Shown: one piece after another, positions 8,317 through 16,282 of the stretch
How positions within the stretch are numbered: the first letter of the stretch is position 1
Layout: each line of letters starts with the position of its first letter
Assembly: GCA_002405875.1 (NCBI GenBank)
Contig: DHMR01000053.1
Span: 1 to 25,260, forward strand
Reading direction: 5' to 3'
DNA: 25,260 nt
DNA from: a bacterium UBA4637
Lineage (GTDB): Bacteria; Bacteroidota; Bacteroidia; Bacteroidales; Bacteroidaceae
Translations under genes and position numbers: made by a program
The notes under the pieces: generated by a model
Databases searched by the model: none
Told to the model about the DNA's origin: nothing
What the model saw: the letters and a program-made list of their open reading frames with translations, nothing else

Positions 8317-8398
8317 AACCCATGATAAAGTAAAAAAATAATAAAGCGCAGATAGCTATTCTTGAAACTATCTGCGCTTTTTGTCGTTATCATGGGTT
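8317..8398. repeat. nested palindrome between convergent genes
   Basis: Perfect 12-base inverted arms (AACCCATGATAA at 8317-8328, TTATCATGGGTT at 8387-8398) enclose an independent 13-bp hairpin at 8343-8380. It fills most of the gap between envC and the M20 deacylase gene. It can fold on either strand and would form a two-tier stem in RNA. Confidence 0.7.
8343..8382. terminator. bidirectional rho-independent terminator
   Basis: A perfect 13-bp stem (AAAGCGCAGATAG at 8343-8355, complement at 8368-8380) with a 12-base loop ends in TTTTT on the + strand. On the minus strand the same stem ends in TTT, with further T/A-rich bases. It can serve both the envC operon and the convergent M20 gene. Confidence 0.85.
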
Positions 8399-8423
8399 GT
8401 TCCTTATTGATCTTTTGTTTCGT

Positions 8424-9536
8424 CTATATTGTCGCTCCATTTAGGAGCATTTCGTATTTTTGGATGGCATCACGAATCTCGCTGATGCGGATAAACTCGT
8501 CGGCAGAATGCGAGCGAGAGGATTCTCCAGGGCCTAGTTTGAAGGATGGGAAGGACATCAAGGCTTGGTCGCTGAGGGTCGGACTTCCGAAGGGCTTCAT
8601 CCCCATCGCCACACACTTTTGGATGAGCGGATGGTTTGGGTCGATGTGAGAGGACTTCAGGCGGAAGCTATGTGCCTTGCATTCGCTTTTGAGATGCTGG
8701 CAGATAAACTTGTACACGTCCTCGTTGTCATAAAACTCATTGGTGCGGATATCCACGAGCATGGTGCACTTGTCGGGTATCACATTGTGCTGGGTGCCGG
8801 CGTTTACCACGGTCAGGGTCATCTTGGTAGGCCCCAGGAACTCGCTGACTTTCTCAAACTTGTAGTCTCGGATCCAGCGCATGTCGTCCAGGGCTTCGTA
8901 GATGGCGTTCACTCCCTCGTTGCGTGCGGCATGTCCGCTCTTGCCGTGGGCGATTACGTCCAAGACCATCAATCCCTTCTCGGCAACAGCTGGTTGCATG
9001 CCCGTAGGTTCTCCCACGATGGCAAGGTCGATGTGAGGCAACAGTGGCAAGGCTCGACTGATACCGTCCTTCCCCGAGACTTCTTCCTCGGCTGAGGCTA
9101 GATAGATAAGGTTGTAAGTCTGAGGTTTTTGGATGAGTATGCGAAACAGTTGGAGTAGGGAACAGAGCCCTCCACCACAGTCGTTGCTGCCGAGTCCATA
9201 AAGGGTCTCTTCGCTTGTCGTGACTTCTTCACCTTGATCAGATACCGTTTTTACCTTTTGCATTTCTACGTCAGGACAGAACGGGTCTCGCTGCCAGGAG
9301 TCTACAGGTTTCACGGTGTCGATGTGGGCATTGAGAAGGAGGGTCGGTCGTCGCTCGTCAAAATGAGGGTCGATGATCCAAACGTTGTTGGCCTCACGAT
9401 GTGGCTCGAAACCATAGCTTCGGATGGCTTGCTCCATGATGTCGGCGGCATCTTTTTCATTGCGGCTGACGGATGGGGTCGCAATGAGCTTTTTCAGAAG
9501 TGCGACAGCGTCGCTTACGTATTGTTCTTGTGTCAT
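8424..9536 (-). CDS. argE: M20 family deacylase, probable N-acyl-ornithine deacetylase
   Basis: This 370-residue zinc peptidase-family enzyme is most like acetylornithine deacetylase/succinyl-diaminopimelate desuccinylase. The metal ligands of the family are visible: H71 and D73 in NAHIDTV, bridging D119 in GSNDCGGG, catalytic E150 and ligand E151 in ASAEEE, E176 in VGEPTG, and H343 in SRSHSADEF. The dimerisation/lid domain lies between about 185 and 295. In arginine synthesis ArgE frees ornithine from its N-acyl form; Bacteroides are known to use N-succinyl-ornithine, so the acyl group may be succinyl. No other arg or dap gene is nearby, so DapE or a peptidase role cannot be excluded. It is convergent with envC and divergent from the acyl-CoA synthetase gene. 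Residues about 92-110 form a polar insertion before the bridging Asp. Confidence 0.8.
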   Translation of the reverse strand: MTQEQYVSDAVALLKKLIATPSVSRNEKDAADIMEQAIRSYGFEPHREANNVWIIDPHFDERRPTLLLNAHIDTVKPVDSWQRDPFCPDVEMQKVKTVSDQGEEVTTSEETLYGLGSNDCGGGLCSLLQLFRILIQKPQTYNLIYLASAEEEVSGKDGISRALPLLPHIDLAIVGEPTGMQPAVAEKGLMVLDVIAHGKSGHAARNEGVNAIYEALDDMRWIRDYKFEKVSEFLGPTKMTLTVVNAGTQHNVIPDKCTMLVDIRTNEFYDNEDVYKFICQHLKSECKAHSFRLKSSHIDPNHPLIQKCVAMGMKPFGSPTLSDQALMSFPSFKLGPGESSRSHSADEFIRISEIRDAIQKYEMLLNGATI

Positions 9537-9565
9537 GATAATCTCTTTTATTTGCTATTTGGGGG

Positions 9566-9573
9566 CAAAGTTA
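9566..9573 (-). promoter_or_regulatory. -7 box of the M20 deacylase gene
   Basis: On the minus strand it reads TAACTTTG, a full TAnnTTTG match, 29 bases before the start codon. A TTTG (9590-9593) lies upstream at 16 bases, closer than the normal 19-21, so the -33 box is doubtful. Confidence 0.6.
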
Positions 9574-9615
9574 CGAAAAAAAGAGCAGACAAAATGGAAA
9601 AAATGCCATTTTTAT

Positions 9616-9646
9616 TTTGTATTGTCTACGAATTGCCGTATCTTTG
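9616..9646 (+). promoter_or_regulatory. promoter of the acyl-CoA synthetase gene
   Basis: TTTG (9616-9619), a 19-base spacer and TATCTTTG (9639-9646) form a perfect Bacteroidota promoter, ending 25 bases before the start codon at 9672. Confidence 0.8.
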
Positions 9647-9671
9647 CAGCATATTTATTAAATATAAGCTT

Positions 9672-11480
9672 ATGCAAATTAATAGTCATCTTTCAGTACT
9701 GATTCACGACTTGGCCAAGAAATATGGAGATAAGCCGGTGCTTACCTTCAAGAAGTTTGGTGGTGATCAATGGCAGACTGTTTCATGGAATCAGTTCTCG
9801 CTGAGAGTGAAACAGGTTAGCAACGCCTTGCTGAACCTAGGCGCTAAACCGCAAGATAAGATTGCTGTGTTCTCACAGAATTGTGTGCATTACCTATACA
9901 CCGACTTTGGCGCGTATGGGGTGAGAGTGTGTTCCATTCCTTTCTATGCCACCAGCAGTGAGCAGCAAATCCAATATATGATCAACGATGGTCAGGTTCG
10001 CTTCCTCTTTGTTGGCGAACAGGAACAGTATGACAAGGCCCATCGTGTCTTTGCCCTTTGCCCTTCCTTGGAACGCATCATCATCTTTGATTCGAGTGTA
10101 CGTATCAGCACCCATGACCCCGCAGCCCTTTATTTCAAGGACTTCATCAAGTTGGGTGAGAACCTTCCTCGCCAAACGGAGGTGGAGGAACTTTACAAGC
10201 AGGCGAGCATGGACGATCTTGCCAATATCCTGTATACCAGTGGTACGACAGGCGACAGCAAAGGCGTGATGTTGACTTATGGTCAGTATCATGCGGCATT
10301 CAAGGCAAATGACGAATGTGTACCTTTGACGGAAAAAGATCGTGTCATCGACTTTTTGCCTTTCACTCATATCTTTGAGCGTGGCTGGGCTTATCTTGCC
10401 TTGACTGAAGGTGCCCGTCTCTTCATTAATACGAATCCTCATGAGATTCAGGAGAGTATGCGTGAGGTGCATCCTACGGCCATGAGCAGTGTGCCTCGCT
10501 TCTGGGAAAAGGTGTATGTCGCCGTCAAGGCCAAGATGGACAATGCGAGTCCTTTGCAGAAGAAGATGTTCTATCATGCACTTGCTGTGGGTCGCAAGCG
10601 CAATGTGGAGTATCTTGCCAAGGGTAAGCGCCCTCCTTTGACACTTGAACTGGAGTATAAGGTCATCAACAAGACCATCTTGAGTATGGTACGTAAGCAA
10701 TTAGGTTTGGAAAAACCGAATATCTTCCCAACGGCAGGTGCCTATGTAAGCCCGGAAGTGGAGGAATTTTGTCACTCTGTAGGTATTGGCATAGTGGTTG
10801 GCTATGGCTTGACCGAAAGTCTTGCCACGGTCTCGTGCGATCATCTCGACACGAAGTACACGATTGGCTCCGTGGGTCGTCCAATCTCTAGCATCCAAAT
10901 CAAAATTGGAGAAAATAACGAGATTCTGTTGAAAGGCCCTACCATTACCAAGGGGTATTATCATCGTGATACGACCAATGCCAAGGTATTCGACAAGGAT
11001 GGCTTCTTCCATACGGGTGATGCAGGATACTTGAAGGACGGCGAGTTGTATCTGACCGAGAGAATCAAGGACTTGTTTAAGACCTCTAACGGAAAGTACA
11101 TCGCTCCTCAGCAGGTGGAGGCTTTGCTCTTGGTGGATAAGTTCATCGACCAGGTGGCTGTCATCGCCGACCAGCGCAAGTTTGTCTCTGCCCTCATCGT
11201 TCCTGAGTTTAGAATGGTAGAGGATTGGGCTCGTGAGCATCACATAGCCTTTGACAGTCGTGAAGACTTGTGCGCCCATGAGAAGATACAAAAAATGTTG
11301 ATGGATCGCATCCAGATACTCCAGCAGCATCTGGCTTACTATGAGCAAATCAAGCGTATCACGCTCTTGCCTCATCATTTCTCGATGGAGTCGGGTGAAC
11401 TAACCAATACGTTGAAGATTCGCCGACCTGTCATCAATAAGAACTACAAGGCAGAAATCGATGCGATGTATGCTGAGTAA
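9672..11480 (+). CDS. long-chain fatty acid-CoA ligase (AMP-forming)
   Basis: The 602-residue enzyme activates fatty acids with ATP and CoA via an acyl-adenylate. The start at 9672 (MQINSHL) is chosen because a longer open frame upstream runs through the promoter. Adenylation-superfamily motifs are clear: the phosphate-binding loop YTSGTTGDSKGV (188-199), GYGLTES (377-383), the ATP-ribose aspartate in FHTGD (446-450), the hinge/Arg motif LTERIKDLF (461-469), and the C-terminal catalytic Lys region NGKYIAP (473-479). Length and motifs fit the bacterial FadD15-like long-chain group common in Bacteroidota rather than acetyl-CoA synthetase. The likely role is recycling or uptake of fatty acids at the inner membrane; chain length is not readable. 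It stands as its own unit, 52 bases before prfB. Confidence 0.9.
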   Translation: MQINSHLSVLIHDLAKKYGDKPVLTFKKFGGDQWQTVSWNQFSLRVKQVSNALLNLGAKPQDKIAVFSQNCVHYLYTDFGAYGVRVCSIPFYATSSEQQIQYMINDGQVRFLFVGEQEQYDKAHRVFALCPSLERIIIFDSSVRISTHDPAALYFKDFIKLGENLPRQTEVEELYKQASMDDLANILYTSGTTGDSKGVMLTYGQYHAAFKANDECVPLTEKDRVIDFLPFTHIFERGWAYLALTEGARLFINTNPHEIQESMREVHPTAMSSVPRFWEKVYVAVKAKMDNASPLQKKMFYHALAVGRKRNVEYLAKGKRPPLTLELEYKVINKTILSMVRKQLGLEKPNIFPTAGAYVSPEVEEFCHSVGIGIVVGYGLTESLATVSCDHLDTKYTIGSVGRPISSIQIKIGENNEILLKGPTITKGYYHRDTTNAKVFDKDGFFHTGDAGYLKDGELYLTERIKDLFKTSNGKYIAPQQVEALLLVDKFIDQVAVIADQRKFVSALIVPEFRMVEDWAREHHIAFDSREDLCAHEKIQKMLMDRIQILQQHLAYYEQIKRITLLPHHFSMESGELTNTLKIRRPVINKNYKAEIDAMYAE

Positions 11481-11532
11481 TGTAGCTAATCATCAAGTTT
11501 AAAGTTAAAATCTTAAAGTTCAAAGTAAATTA

Positions 11533-12660
11533 ATGATAACAGCTGACCAATTGAAGGATGTGATGGACAGAGCGGAGGCACTGCATCGCTATCTGAATAT
11601 AGACCAGAAGAAAGTAGAATTTGAGGAGGAACAACTCCGTACTCAAGCTCCGGACTTTTGGGAAGACCCAAAGTATGCCCAGGAGCAGATGAAGAAAGTG
11701 AAGGGAATCCAGAAGTGGCTCGATGGCTATAAGAACGTACGTCTCTATGCCGACGAACTGCAACTTGCCTTTGACTTCTACAAGGATAACATGGTGACTG
11801 AGGAAGAAGTGGATGCCGACTATGCTAAGGCCATTAAAGCGATAGAGGACTTGGAGCTCAAGAACATGCTGCGCCAGAAGGAAGACCCTATGGACTGCGT
11901 GCTCAAAATCAATTCTGGTGCAGGTGGTACCGAGAGCCAGGACTGGGCTTCCATGCTGATGCGTATGTACATGCGCTGGGCAGAAGCTCATGGATATAAG
12001 GTGACCATCACTGATATGCAAGAGGGTGATGAGGCGGGCATCAAGAGTGTCACCATGACCATCGAGGGTGGCGAGTACGCCTATGGTTACTTGAAAAGCG
12101 AAAATGGTGTGCATCGCTTGGTGCGTGTATCTCCTTTCAATGCCCAGGGAAAGCGTATGACCAGCTTCGCCAGCGTCTTTGTGACACCTTTGGTTGATGA
12201 TACCATCGAGGTGTATGTTGACCCAGCCAAGTTGTCGTGGGATACTTTCCGTTCGAGTGGCGCTGGTGGTCAGAACGTCAACAAGGTGGAGTCGGGTGTG
12301 CGTTTGCGCTATTGGTATACCGACCCGGATACCGGTGAGGAAGAAGAAATCCTCATTGAGAACATGGAGACTCGTGACCAACCGAAGAACCGTGCCAAGG
12401 CTTTGTTGCTCTTGAAGAGCCAACTCTACGACCGTGCCATGAAGAAACGCTTGGAGGCAAAGGCTAAGATAGAGGCTGGCAAGAAGAAGATAGAGTGGGG
12501 AAGTCAGATAAGAAGTTACGTCTTCGATGACCGTCGCGTGAAAGATCATCGCACAGGCTATCAGACATCCGATGTGGATGGCGTGATGGATGGCAAGATA
12601 GATGGCTTCATCAAGGCTTACCTCATGGAATTCCCGACCAATGATAGTGACGAACAATAA
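11533..12660 (+). CDS. prfB: peptide chain release factor 2 (no programmed frameshift)
   Basis: RF2 recognises UAA and UGA stop codons and triggers peptide release on the ribosome. The protein has 375 residues. The stop-codon-reading tripeptide SPF is at 200-202 (VRVSPFNAQ), and the catalytic GGQ at 245-247 (SGAGGQNVNK). In many bacteria prfB needs a +1 frameshift at a CTT-TGA-C site near codon 25. Here the matching place (HRYLNIDQKK, residues 18-27, aligned to the RGYL/DYDAKK region of E. coli RF2) is read straight through: codons TAT CTG AAT ATA GAC. So autoregulation by frameshifting is absent. The leader 11500-11530 has AT-rich repeats of AAAGTT but no clear promoter box, so part of its transcription may come from the gene before it. 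Confidence 0.95.
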   Translation: MITADQLKDVMDRAEALHRYLNIDQKKVEFEEEQLRTQAPDFWEDPKYAQEQMKKVKGIQKWLDGYKNVRLYADELQLAFDFYKDNMVTEEEVDADYAKAIKAIEDLELKNMLRQKEDPMDCVLKINSGAGGTESQDWASMLMRMYMRWAEAHGYKVTITDMQEGDEAGIKSVTMTIEGGEYAYGYLKSENGVHRLVRVSPFNAQGKRMTSFASVFVTPLVDDTIEVYVDPAKLSWDTFRSSGAGGQNVNKVESGVRLRYWYTDPDTGEEEEILIENMETRDQPKNRAKALLLLKSQLYDRAMKKRLEAKAKIEAGKKKIEWGSQIRSYVFDDRRVKDHRTGYQTSDVDGVMDGKIDGFIKAYLMEFPTNDSDEQ

Positions 12661-12682
12661 TAACCTAAAAAATATTACGACT

Positions 12683-12832
12683 ATGAGTGGAAATAAAGAT
12701 TTAAGAAAAGCCAAGCATGAGGCTTATGAGAAGAAACAGGCAGCCAAGGGTGAGAAAGTCATCAAGTGGATATTCGGCGGCTTGATAGTTCTTGCTGTTC
12801 TTTTCATGATTTATGCTACACTTCATGCTTAA
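12683..12832 (+). CDS. small single-span membrane protein, unknown function
   Basis: This 49-residue protein starts MSGNKDLRKA. A highly charged, Lys-rich helical N-terminal half (1-26) is followed by one transmembrane segment (about 28-46, IKWIFGGLIVLAVLFMIYA). It begins 22 bases after prfB and ends 12 bases before the CYTH gene, so it is probably co-transcribed with both. I choose the Met at 12683 because the upstream in-frame residues overlap prfB and are low-quality. The orientation would put the basic half in the cytoplasm (positive-inside rule). I do not recognise a family. Confidence 0.7.
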   Translation: MSGNKDLRKAKHEAYEKKQAAKGEKVIKWIFGGLIVLAVLFMIYATLHA

Positions 12833-12844
12833 TAAAGGAAAAAG

Positions 12845-13345
12845 ATGAGTGGATTAGAAATAGAAAGAAAATTCCTCGTTAAGAAGGGCGACGCTTACAA
12901 AAGCGCCGCCTTTTCTAGTAGCCACATCCAACAAGGTTATATTCCTGCGGATGGCGCTACTGTGCGAGTGCGTACCCGTGATGACAAGGCGTATCTGACC
13001 ATCAAGGGCAAATCGGTCAATGGCGGCATGACTCGTTATGAGTTTGAGAAGGAAATCACGATGGAGGAGGCGCAGCATCTCTTGCAGCTTTGCAAGGGAG
13101 GTGTCATCGACAAACGGCGCTATCTCGTGAAGAGCGGTGACCATACTTTCGAGGTCGACGAGTTTTATGGCGACAATGAAGGGCTCGTCATGGCGGAAGT
13201 CGAGTTGGGCTCGGAAAATGAATCGTATGAGAAACCAGACTTTATCGGAATGGAGGTGACTGGAGACAAGCGATTTTATAATTCCCATCTCTTGAGCTTT
13301 CCGTTTGTCGTTTGGCGCAATACATTGCCGGAAGAATACAGATAG
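12845..13345 (+). CDS. CYTH domain protein (triphosphate tunnel metalloenzyme family)
   Basis: The 166-residue protein carries the family-defining ExExK motif at its N-terminus (LEIERKFLV; E5, E7, K9). Further charged strands typical of the eight-stranded tunnel follow: VRVRTRDDKAYLTIKG (about 41-56), RYEFEKEI, KRRYLV, FEVDEFYG and AEVELGSE. Members bind a triphosphate with divalent metals. Bacterial short forms of this type are mostly inorganic triphosphatases, while others are adenylate cyclases or thiamine triphosphatases. A cytoplasmic triphosphatase is the best guess; substrate is not readable. A purine-rich AAAGGAAAAAG precedes the ATG, acting as a weak ribosome site. It probably ends the prfB transcription unit. 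Confidence 0.88.
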   Translation: MSGLEIERKFLVKKGDAYKSAAFSSSHIQQGYIPADGATVRVRTRDDKAYLTIKGKSVNGGMTRYEFEKEITMEEAQHLLQLCKGGVIDKRRYLVKSGDHTFEVDEFYGDNEGLVMAEVELGSENESYEKPDFIGMEVTGDKRFYNSHLLSFPFVVWRNTLPEEYR

Positions 13346-13401
13346 TAGGACGGTAATTTTGCCAATCTTGCTTGTATATCTTGCTCAAAACAGCACAAAA
13401 A

Positions 13402-13424
13402 TGCAAAATATGAACTATTTTGCA
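13402..13424. repeat. inverted repeat with TGCAAAAT core (upstream copy)
   Basis: Arms TGCAAAATA (13402-13410) and TATTTTGCA (13416-13424) are perfect over 9 bases with a 5-base loop. Outside them CAAAAAT and ATTTTTG extend the pairing, with one bulged base. It shares its core with the second palindrome 28 bases downstream. It could be a terminator of the CYTH transcript or an operator. Confidence 0.6.
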
Positions 13425-13451
13425 ATTTTTGCTTTCGATTTATACGTTTAA

Positions 13452-13477
13452 GTGCAAAATATTTTATAATTTTGCAC
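13452..13477 (+). promoter_or_regulatory. symporter promoter embedded in an inverted repeat
   Basis: TAATTTTG (13467-13474) is a full -7 box, 25 bases before the start codon at 13500. It overlaps the right arm of a perfect inverted repeat, GTGCAAAAT (13452-13460) and ATTTTGCAC (13469-13477), separated by 8 bases. A protein bound to this repeat would cover the promoter, so it is a candidate operator. Confidence 0.55.
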
Positions 13478-13499
13478 CCGTGTAAAGAGAAAGAATAGT

Positions 13500-14873
13500 A
13501 TGACAGAAACAAATAGAGGAAGTTTTGGTAGCAAGATTGGTTTGATTCTTGCTACGGCAGGTGGTGCTGTTGGCTTGGGAAATGTGTGGCGATTTCCATA
13601 CATGGCAGGTCAAGAAGGTGGTGCCGCCTTTATCTTGGTTTACATCGGATGTGTACTCTTGTTGGGCATCCCATGTATGATTTCAGAGTTTATCATTGGT
13701 CGTCATGGTGCCTCCAATACGGCTCGTGCTTTTACCAAGTTGTCGAATGGTAAGGCTTGGAAGTGGATTGGCTATTTAGAGGTACTGACGGGCTTCTTGA
13801 TTACCGGGTATTATGCCGTCGTCTCAGGATGGTGTTTGCAGTATGTGTATGCTAGCATCATGGGCGAGTTGCATGGTGACCCGGCTTTCGTCGCCAATTA
13901 TTTCAAGGAGTTTTCTTCCGACCCGATTCGACCTGTGATGTGGACGGTGGTCATCTTCTTGATTTGCCACTTTGTGATTATCCATGGTGTGAGAGGAGGT
14001 ATTGAGAAGGCATCTAAAATCATGATGCCTATCCTGTTCATCCTTTTGCTGATCATCGTTGTGGCAGCTTGCCTATTACCGAATGCGGGGAAAGGTGTGC
14101 AATTCCTTTTGATGCCTGATTTCACGAAAGTGGATAGGGGCGTGTTCCTGGGTGCCTTGGGACAATCGTTTTATTCCTTGAGCATCGGTATGGGTTGTAT
14201 TTGCACCTATGCTTCCTATTTCAGCCGACAGACCAACCTGTTTAAGTCGGCGTTGCAGATTTCCACGATTGACTTTTTGGTGGCTATCTTGGCGGGATTG
14301 ATGATCTTCCCGGCGGCTTTTTCCGTAGGGGTGTCACCGGACAGTGGCCCTTCCTTGATATTCATTACGTTGCCTAATGTGTTCAATGAGGCTTTCGCCG
14401 CAGTGCCTATGTTGGGGTGGATTATCTCTTTGCTGTTCTATGTACTTCTGTCATTGGCGGCATTGACTTCGTTGATGTCCTTGCATGAGGTGAATACCTC
14501 CTTCTTCTATGAGGAATTGAAAATTGATAGGAAGAAGGGAGCCGTCATCGTCACGGTGTCTTGTGCCATTATTGGTGCGTTCTGCTCGCTTTCTTTGGGA
14601 GCTACGGACGCTTTGACTTTTGCTGGCAAGACGCTCTTCGATTGGTTTGACTTTGTCACCGGACAGATATTCTTGCCGATAGCGGGCTTCTTGACTTGCT
14701 TGTTCATCGGTTGGTATGTGCCTAAGTCGTTGGTGAAGGACGAATTTACCAACTGGGGGACGCTAAAGGGAAGTCTTTTTGGCACTTATTTGTTCTTGAT
14801 TCGTTTTGTTTGTCCGGTATTGATCTTGTTGGTGTTCTTAAACCAGTTGGGACTTTTGGAAGCCATCTTATGA
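13500..14873 (+). CDS. neurotransmitter:sodium symporter (SNF) family transporter, copy 1
   Basis: This 457-residue inner-membrane protein has about 11-12 hydrophobic segments and the LeuT-type fold signature in TM1 (GAVGLGNVWRFPYM, residues 22-35), which holds the sodium and substrate sites. TM3 has the substrate-binding Tyr105, TM6 the unwound stretch YSLSIGMG (225-232), and TM8 the Na2 residues T323 and S324. Family members import amino acids or related solutes with Na+. Substrate cannot be named. It has its own promoter at 13467-13474 and is followed after 18 bases by a paralogue that aligns without gaps over about the first 370 residues, so the pair arose by tandem duplication and is probably one operon. 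Confidence 0.9.
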   Translation: MTETNRGSFGSKIGLILATAGGAVGLGNVWRFPYMAGQEGGAAFILVYIGCVLLLGIPCMISEFIIGRHGASNTARAFTKLSNGKAWKWIGYLEVLTGFLITGYYAVVSGWCLQYVYASIMGELHGDPAFVANYFKEFSSDPIRPVMWTVVIFLICHFVIIHGVRGGIEKASKIMMPILFILLLIIVVAACLLPNAGKGVQFLLMPDFTKVDRGVFLGALGQSFYSLSIGMGCICTYASYFSRQTNLFKSALQISTIDFLVAILAGLMIFPAAFSVGVSPDSGPSLIFITLPNVFNEAFAAVPMLGWIISLLFYVLLSLAALTSLMSLHEVNTSFFYEELKIDRKKGAVIVTVSCAIIGAFCSLSLGATDALTFAGKTLFDWFDFVTGQIFLPIAGFLTCLFIGWYVPKSLVKDEFTNWGTLKGSLFGTYLFLIRFVCPVLILLVFLNQLGLLEAIL

Positions 14874-14891
14874 TCCTAATGTTAGTAAAGT

Positions 14892-16253
14892 ATGGAAAAT
14901 AATAATAGAGGTAGTTTTGGTACCAAGTTAGGTGTCATTTTGGCAACGGCTGGCTCGGCTGTAGGCTTGGGTAATGTATGGCGTTTCCCTTATATGACTG
15001 GTCAGAATGGTGGAGCGGCTTTTATCTTGATATATTTGGTGTGCATTGTATTGTTGGGCATTCCGGGTATGTTGGGTGAGTTCATTGTGGGTCGTCATTC
15101 CGCTGCCAATGCGGCTCGTTCCTATAAAAATTTGTCGGGCAAGAAAGCCTGGGGATTGGTCGGTTTGGTGGGTGTTGTCACATCCATGATTATCCTGGGT
15201 TTCTATTCGGTCGTCGCTGGCTGGTGCTTGCAATATCTTTATGCTTCTTTGATGGGAGGAATCCATGGTGATGTCAGCTATGTGAAAGAATATTTTACGG
15301 AGTTCTCTTCCAATCCTATCAAACCCGTTTTGTGGGGCTTGGGATTTATTCTGTTGACTCATGCCGTGGTGGTCAAGGGTGTTCGCAATGGCATCGAGAA
15401 GGCTTCCAAGATATTGATGCCTTTGCTTTTCTTCCTTCTGATTATCTTGGTGATTTCTTCTTGCTCTCTCCCCGGGGCAATGAAGGGCATCGAGTTCTTG
15501 TTGAAGCCAGATTTTAGCAAGGTGGATGAGAATGTGCTGTTGGAGGCCTTGGGACAGGCTTTCTTCTCTTTGAGCATGGGCACGGCTTGTCTTTGTACCT
15601 ATGCCTCTTATTTCAGTCGACAGACCAATCTCTTCAAGTCGGCCACTCAAATCGCGGTTATTGATACCATCATTGCCATCATGGCGGGTTTGATGATTTT
15701 CCCTGCAGCTTTCTCGGTGGGTGTTAATCCTGATAGTGGACCATCCTTGATTTTCATCACGTTGCCAAATGTCTTCCAACAGGCTTTCGGAACTATGCCA
15801 TTTGTCAACTACAGTATTTCGGTTTTGTTCTATGCCTTGTTGGTCTTGGCGGCATTGACTTCCACCATCTCCATGCACGAAATCGGTACGGCCTTCTTCT
15901 ACGAGGAGATGAAGGTGTCTCGCAGCAAAGGTGCCTGGGTTGAGACCTCGGTATGTTGTGTCATCTCGGTTCTCTGTGCTTTGTCATGTGGAGCTGTACC
16001 GGAGATTCAGGTGGGCGGAATGGACTTTCTGGACTTTTGCGACCATCTTACTTCGCAGTACATGATGCCATTGGGTGCGTTCGCCACTTGTATCTTGTTG
16101 GGATGGTTGGTTCCTAAGAAGATCTTGAAGGATGAGTTTACCAATTGGGGGACATTGAAAGGTCGCTTCTTTGGCGTTTATTATTTCATGGTACGCTTTG
16201 TTTGTCCATTGTGCATCTTGGCGATATTCTTGCATCTGATGGGAGCCTTCTAA
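14892..16253 (+). CDS. neurotransmitter:sodium symporter (SNF) family transporter, copy 2
   Basis: This 453-residue paralogue of the preceding gene has the same TM1 signature (SAVGLGNVWRFPYM, 22-35), Tyr105 in TM3 and T323/S324 in TM8. At pocket positions it differs from copy 1: Ser22 for Gly, Phe225 for Tyr, Thr231 for Met, Ala232 for Gly, and Met328 for Leu. The loop and C-terminal part after about residue 365 also diverge. A related but distinct Na+-coupled amino-acid-type substrate is inferred. No promoter box lies in the 18-base gap, so it should be co-transcribed with copy 1. It ends 29 bases from the convergent helix-hairpin-helix gene, with no clear terminator between. Confidence 0.9.
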   Translation: MENNNRGSFGTKLGVILATAGSAVGLGNVWRFPYMTGQNGGAAFILIYLVCIVLLGIPGMLGEFIVGRHSAANAARSYKNLSGKKAWGLVGLVGVVTSMIILGFYSVVAGWCLQYLYASLMGGIHGDVSYVKEYFTEFSSNPIKPVLWGLGFILLTHAVVVKGVRNGIEKASKILMPLLFFLLIILVISSCSLPGAMKGIEFLLKPDFSKVDENVLLEALGQAFFSLSMGTACLCTYASYFSRQTNLFKSATQIAVIDTIIAIMAGLMIFPAAFSVGVNPDSGPSLIFITLPNVFQQAFGTMPFVNYSISVLFYALLVLAALTSTISMHEIGTAFFYEEMKVSRSKGAWVETSVCCVISVLCALSCGAVPEIQVGGMDFLDFCDHLTSQYMMPLGAFATCILLGWLVPKKILKDEFTNWGTLKGRFFGVYYFMVRFVCPLCILAIFLHLMGAF

Positions 16254-16282
16254 ATCTTGCGTTTAAAGGGACATTCTAAAAA

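Noticed and set aside
9234..9671. Longer N-terminus for the acyl-CoA synthetase (frame open from 9234)
   Set aside because: It overlaps the divergent M20 gene and both promoters; the family-like sequence begins at 9672.
11498..11530. AAAGTT-type repeats before prfB as a regulatory element
   Set aside because: They are short, imperfect and AT-rich, with no symmetry or promoter box; simple sequence drift is enough to explain them.
11594..11596. TGA in the prfB early region as a sign of a functional frameshift site
   Set aside because: It is not in the reading frame, lacks the CTT-TGA-C slippery context, and the frame is continuous through it.
11530..12714. 394-codon minus-strand frame covering prfB
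   Set aside because: It mirrors prfB almost exactly and extends into the next small gene; there is no independent support.
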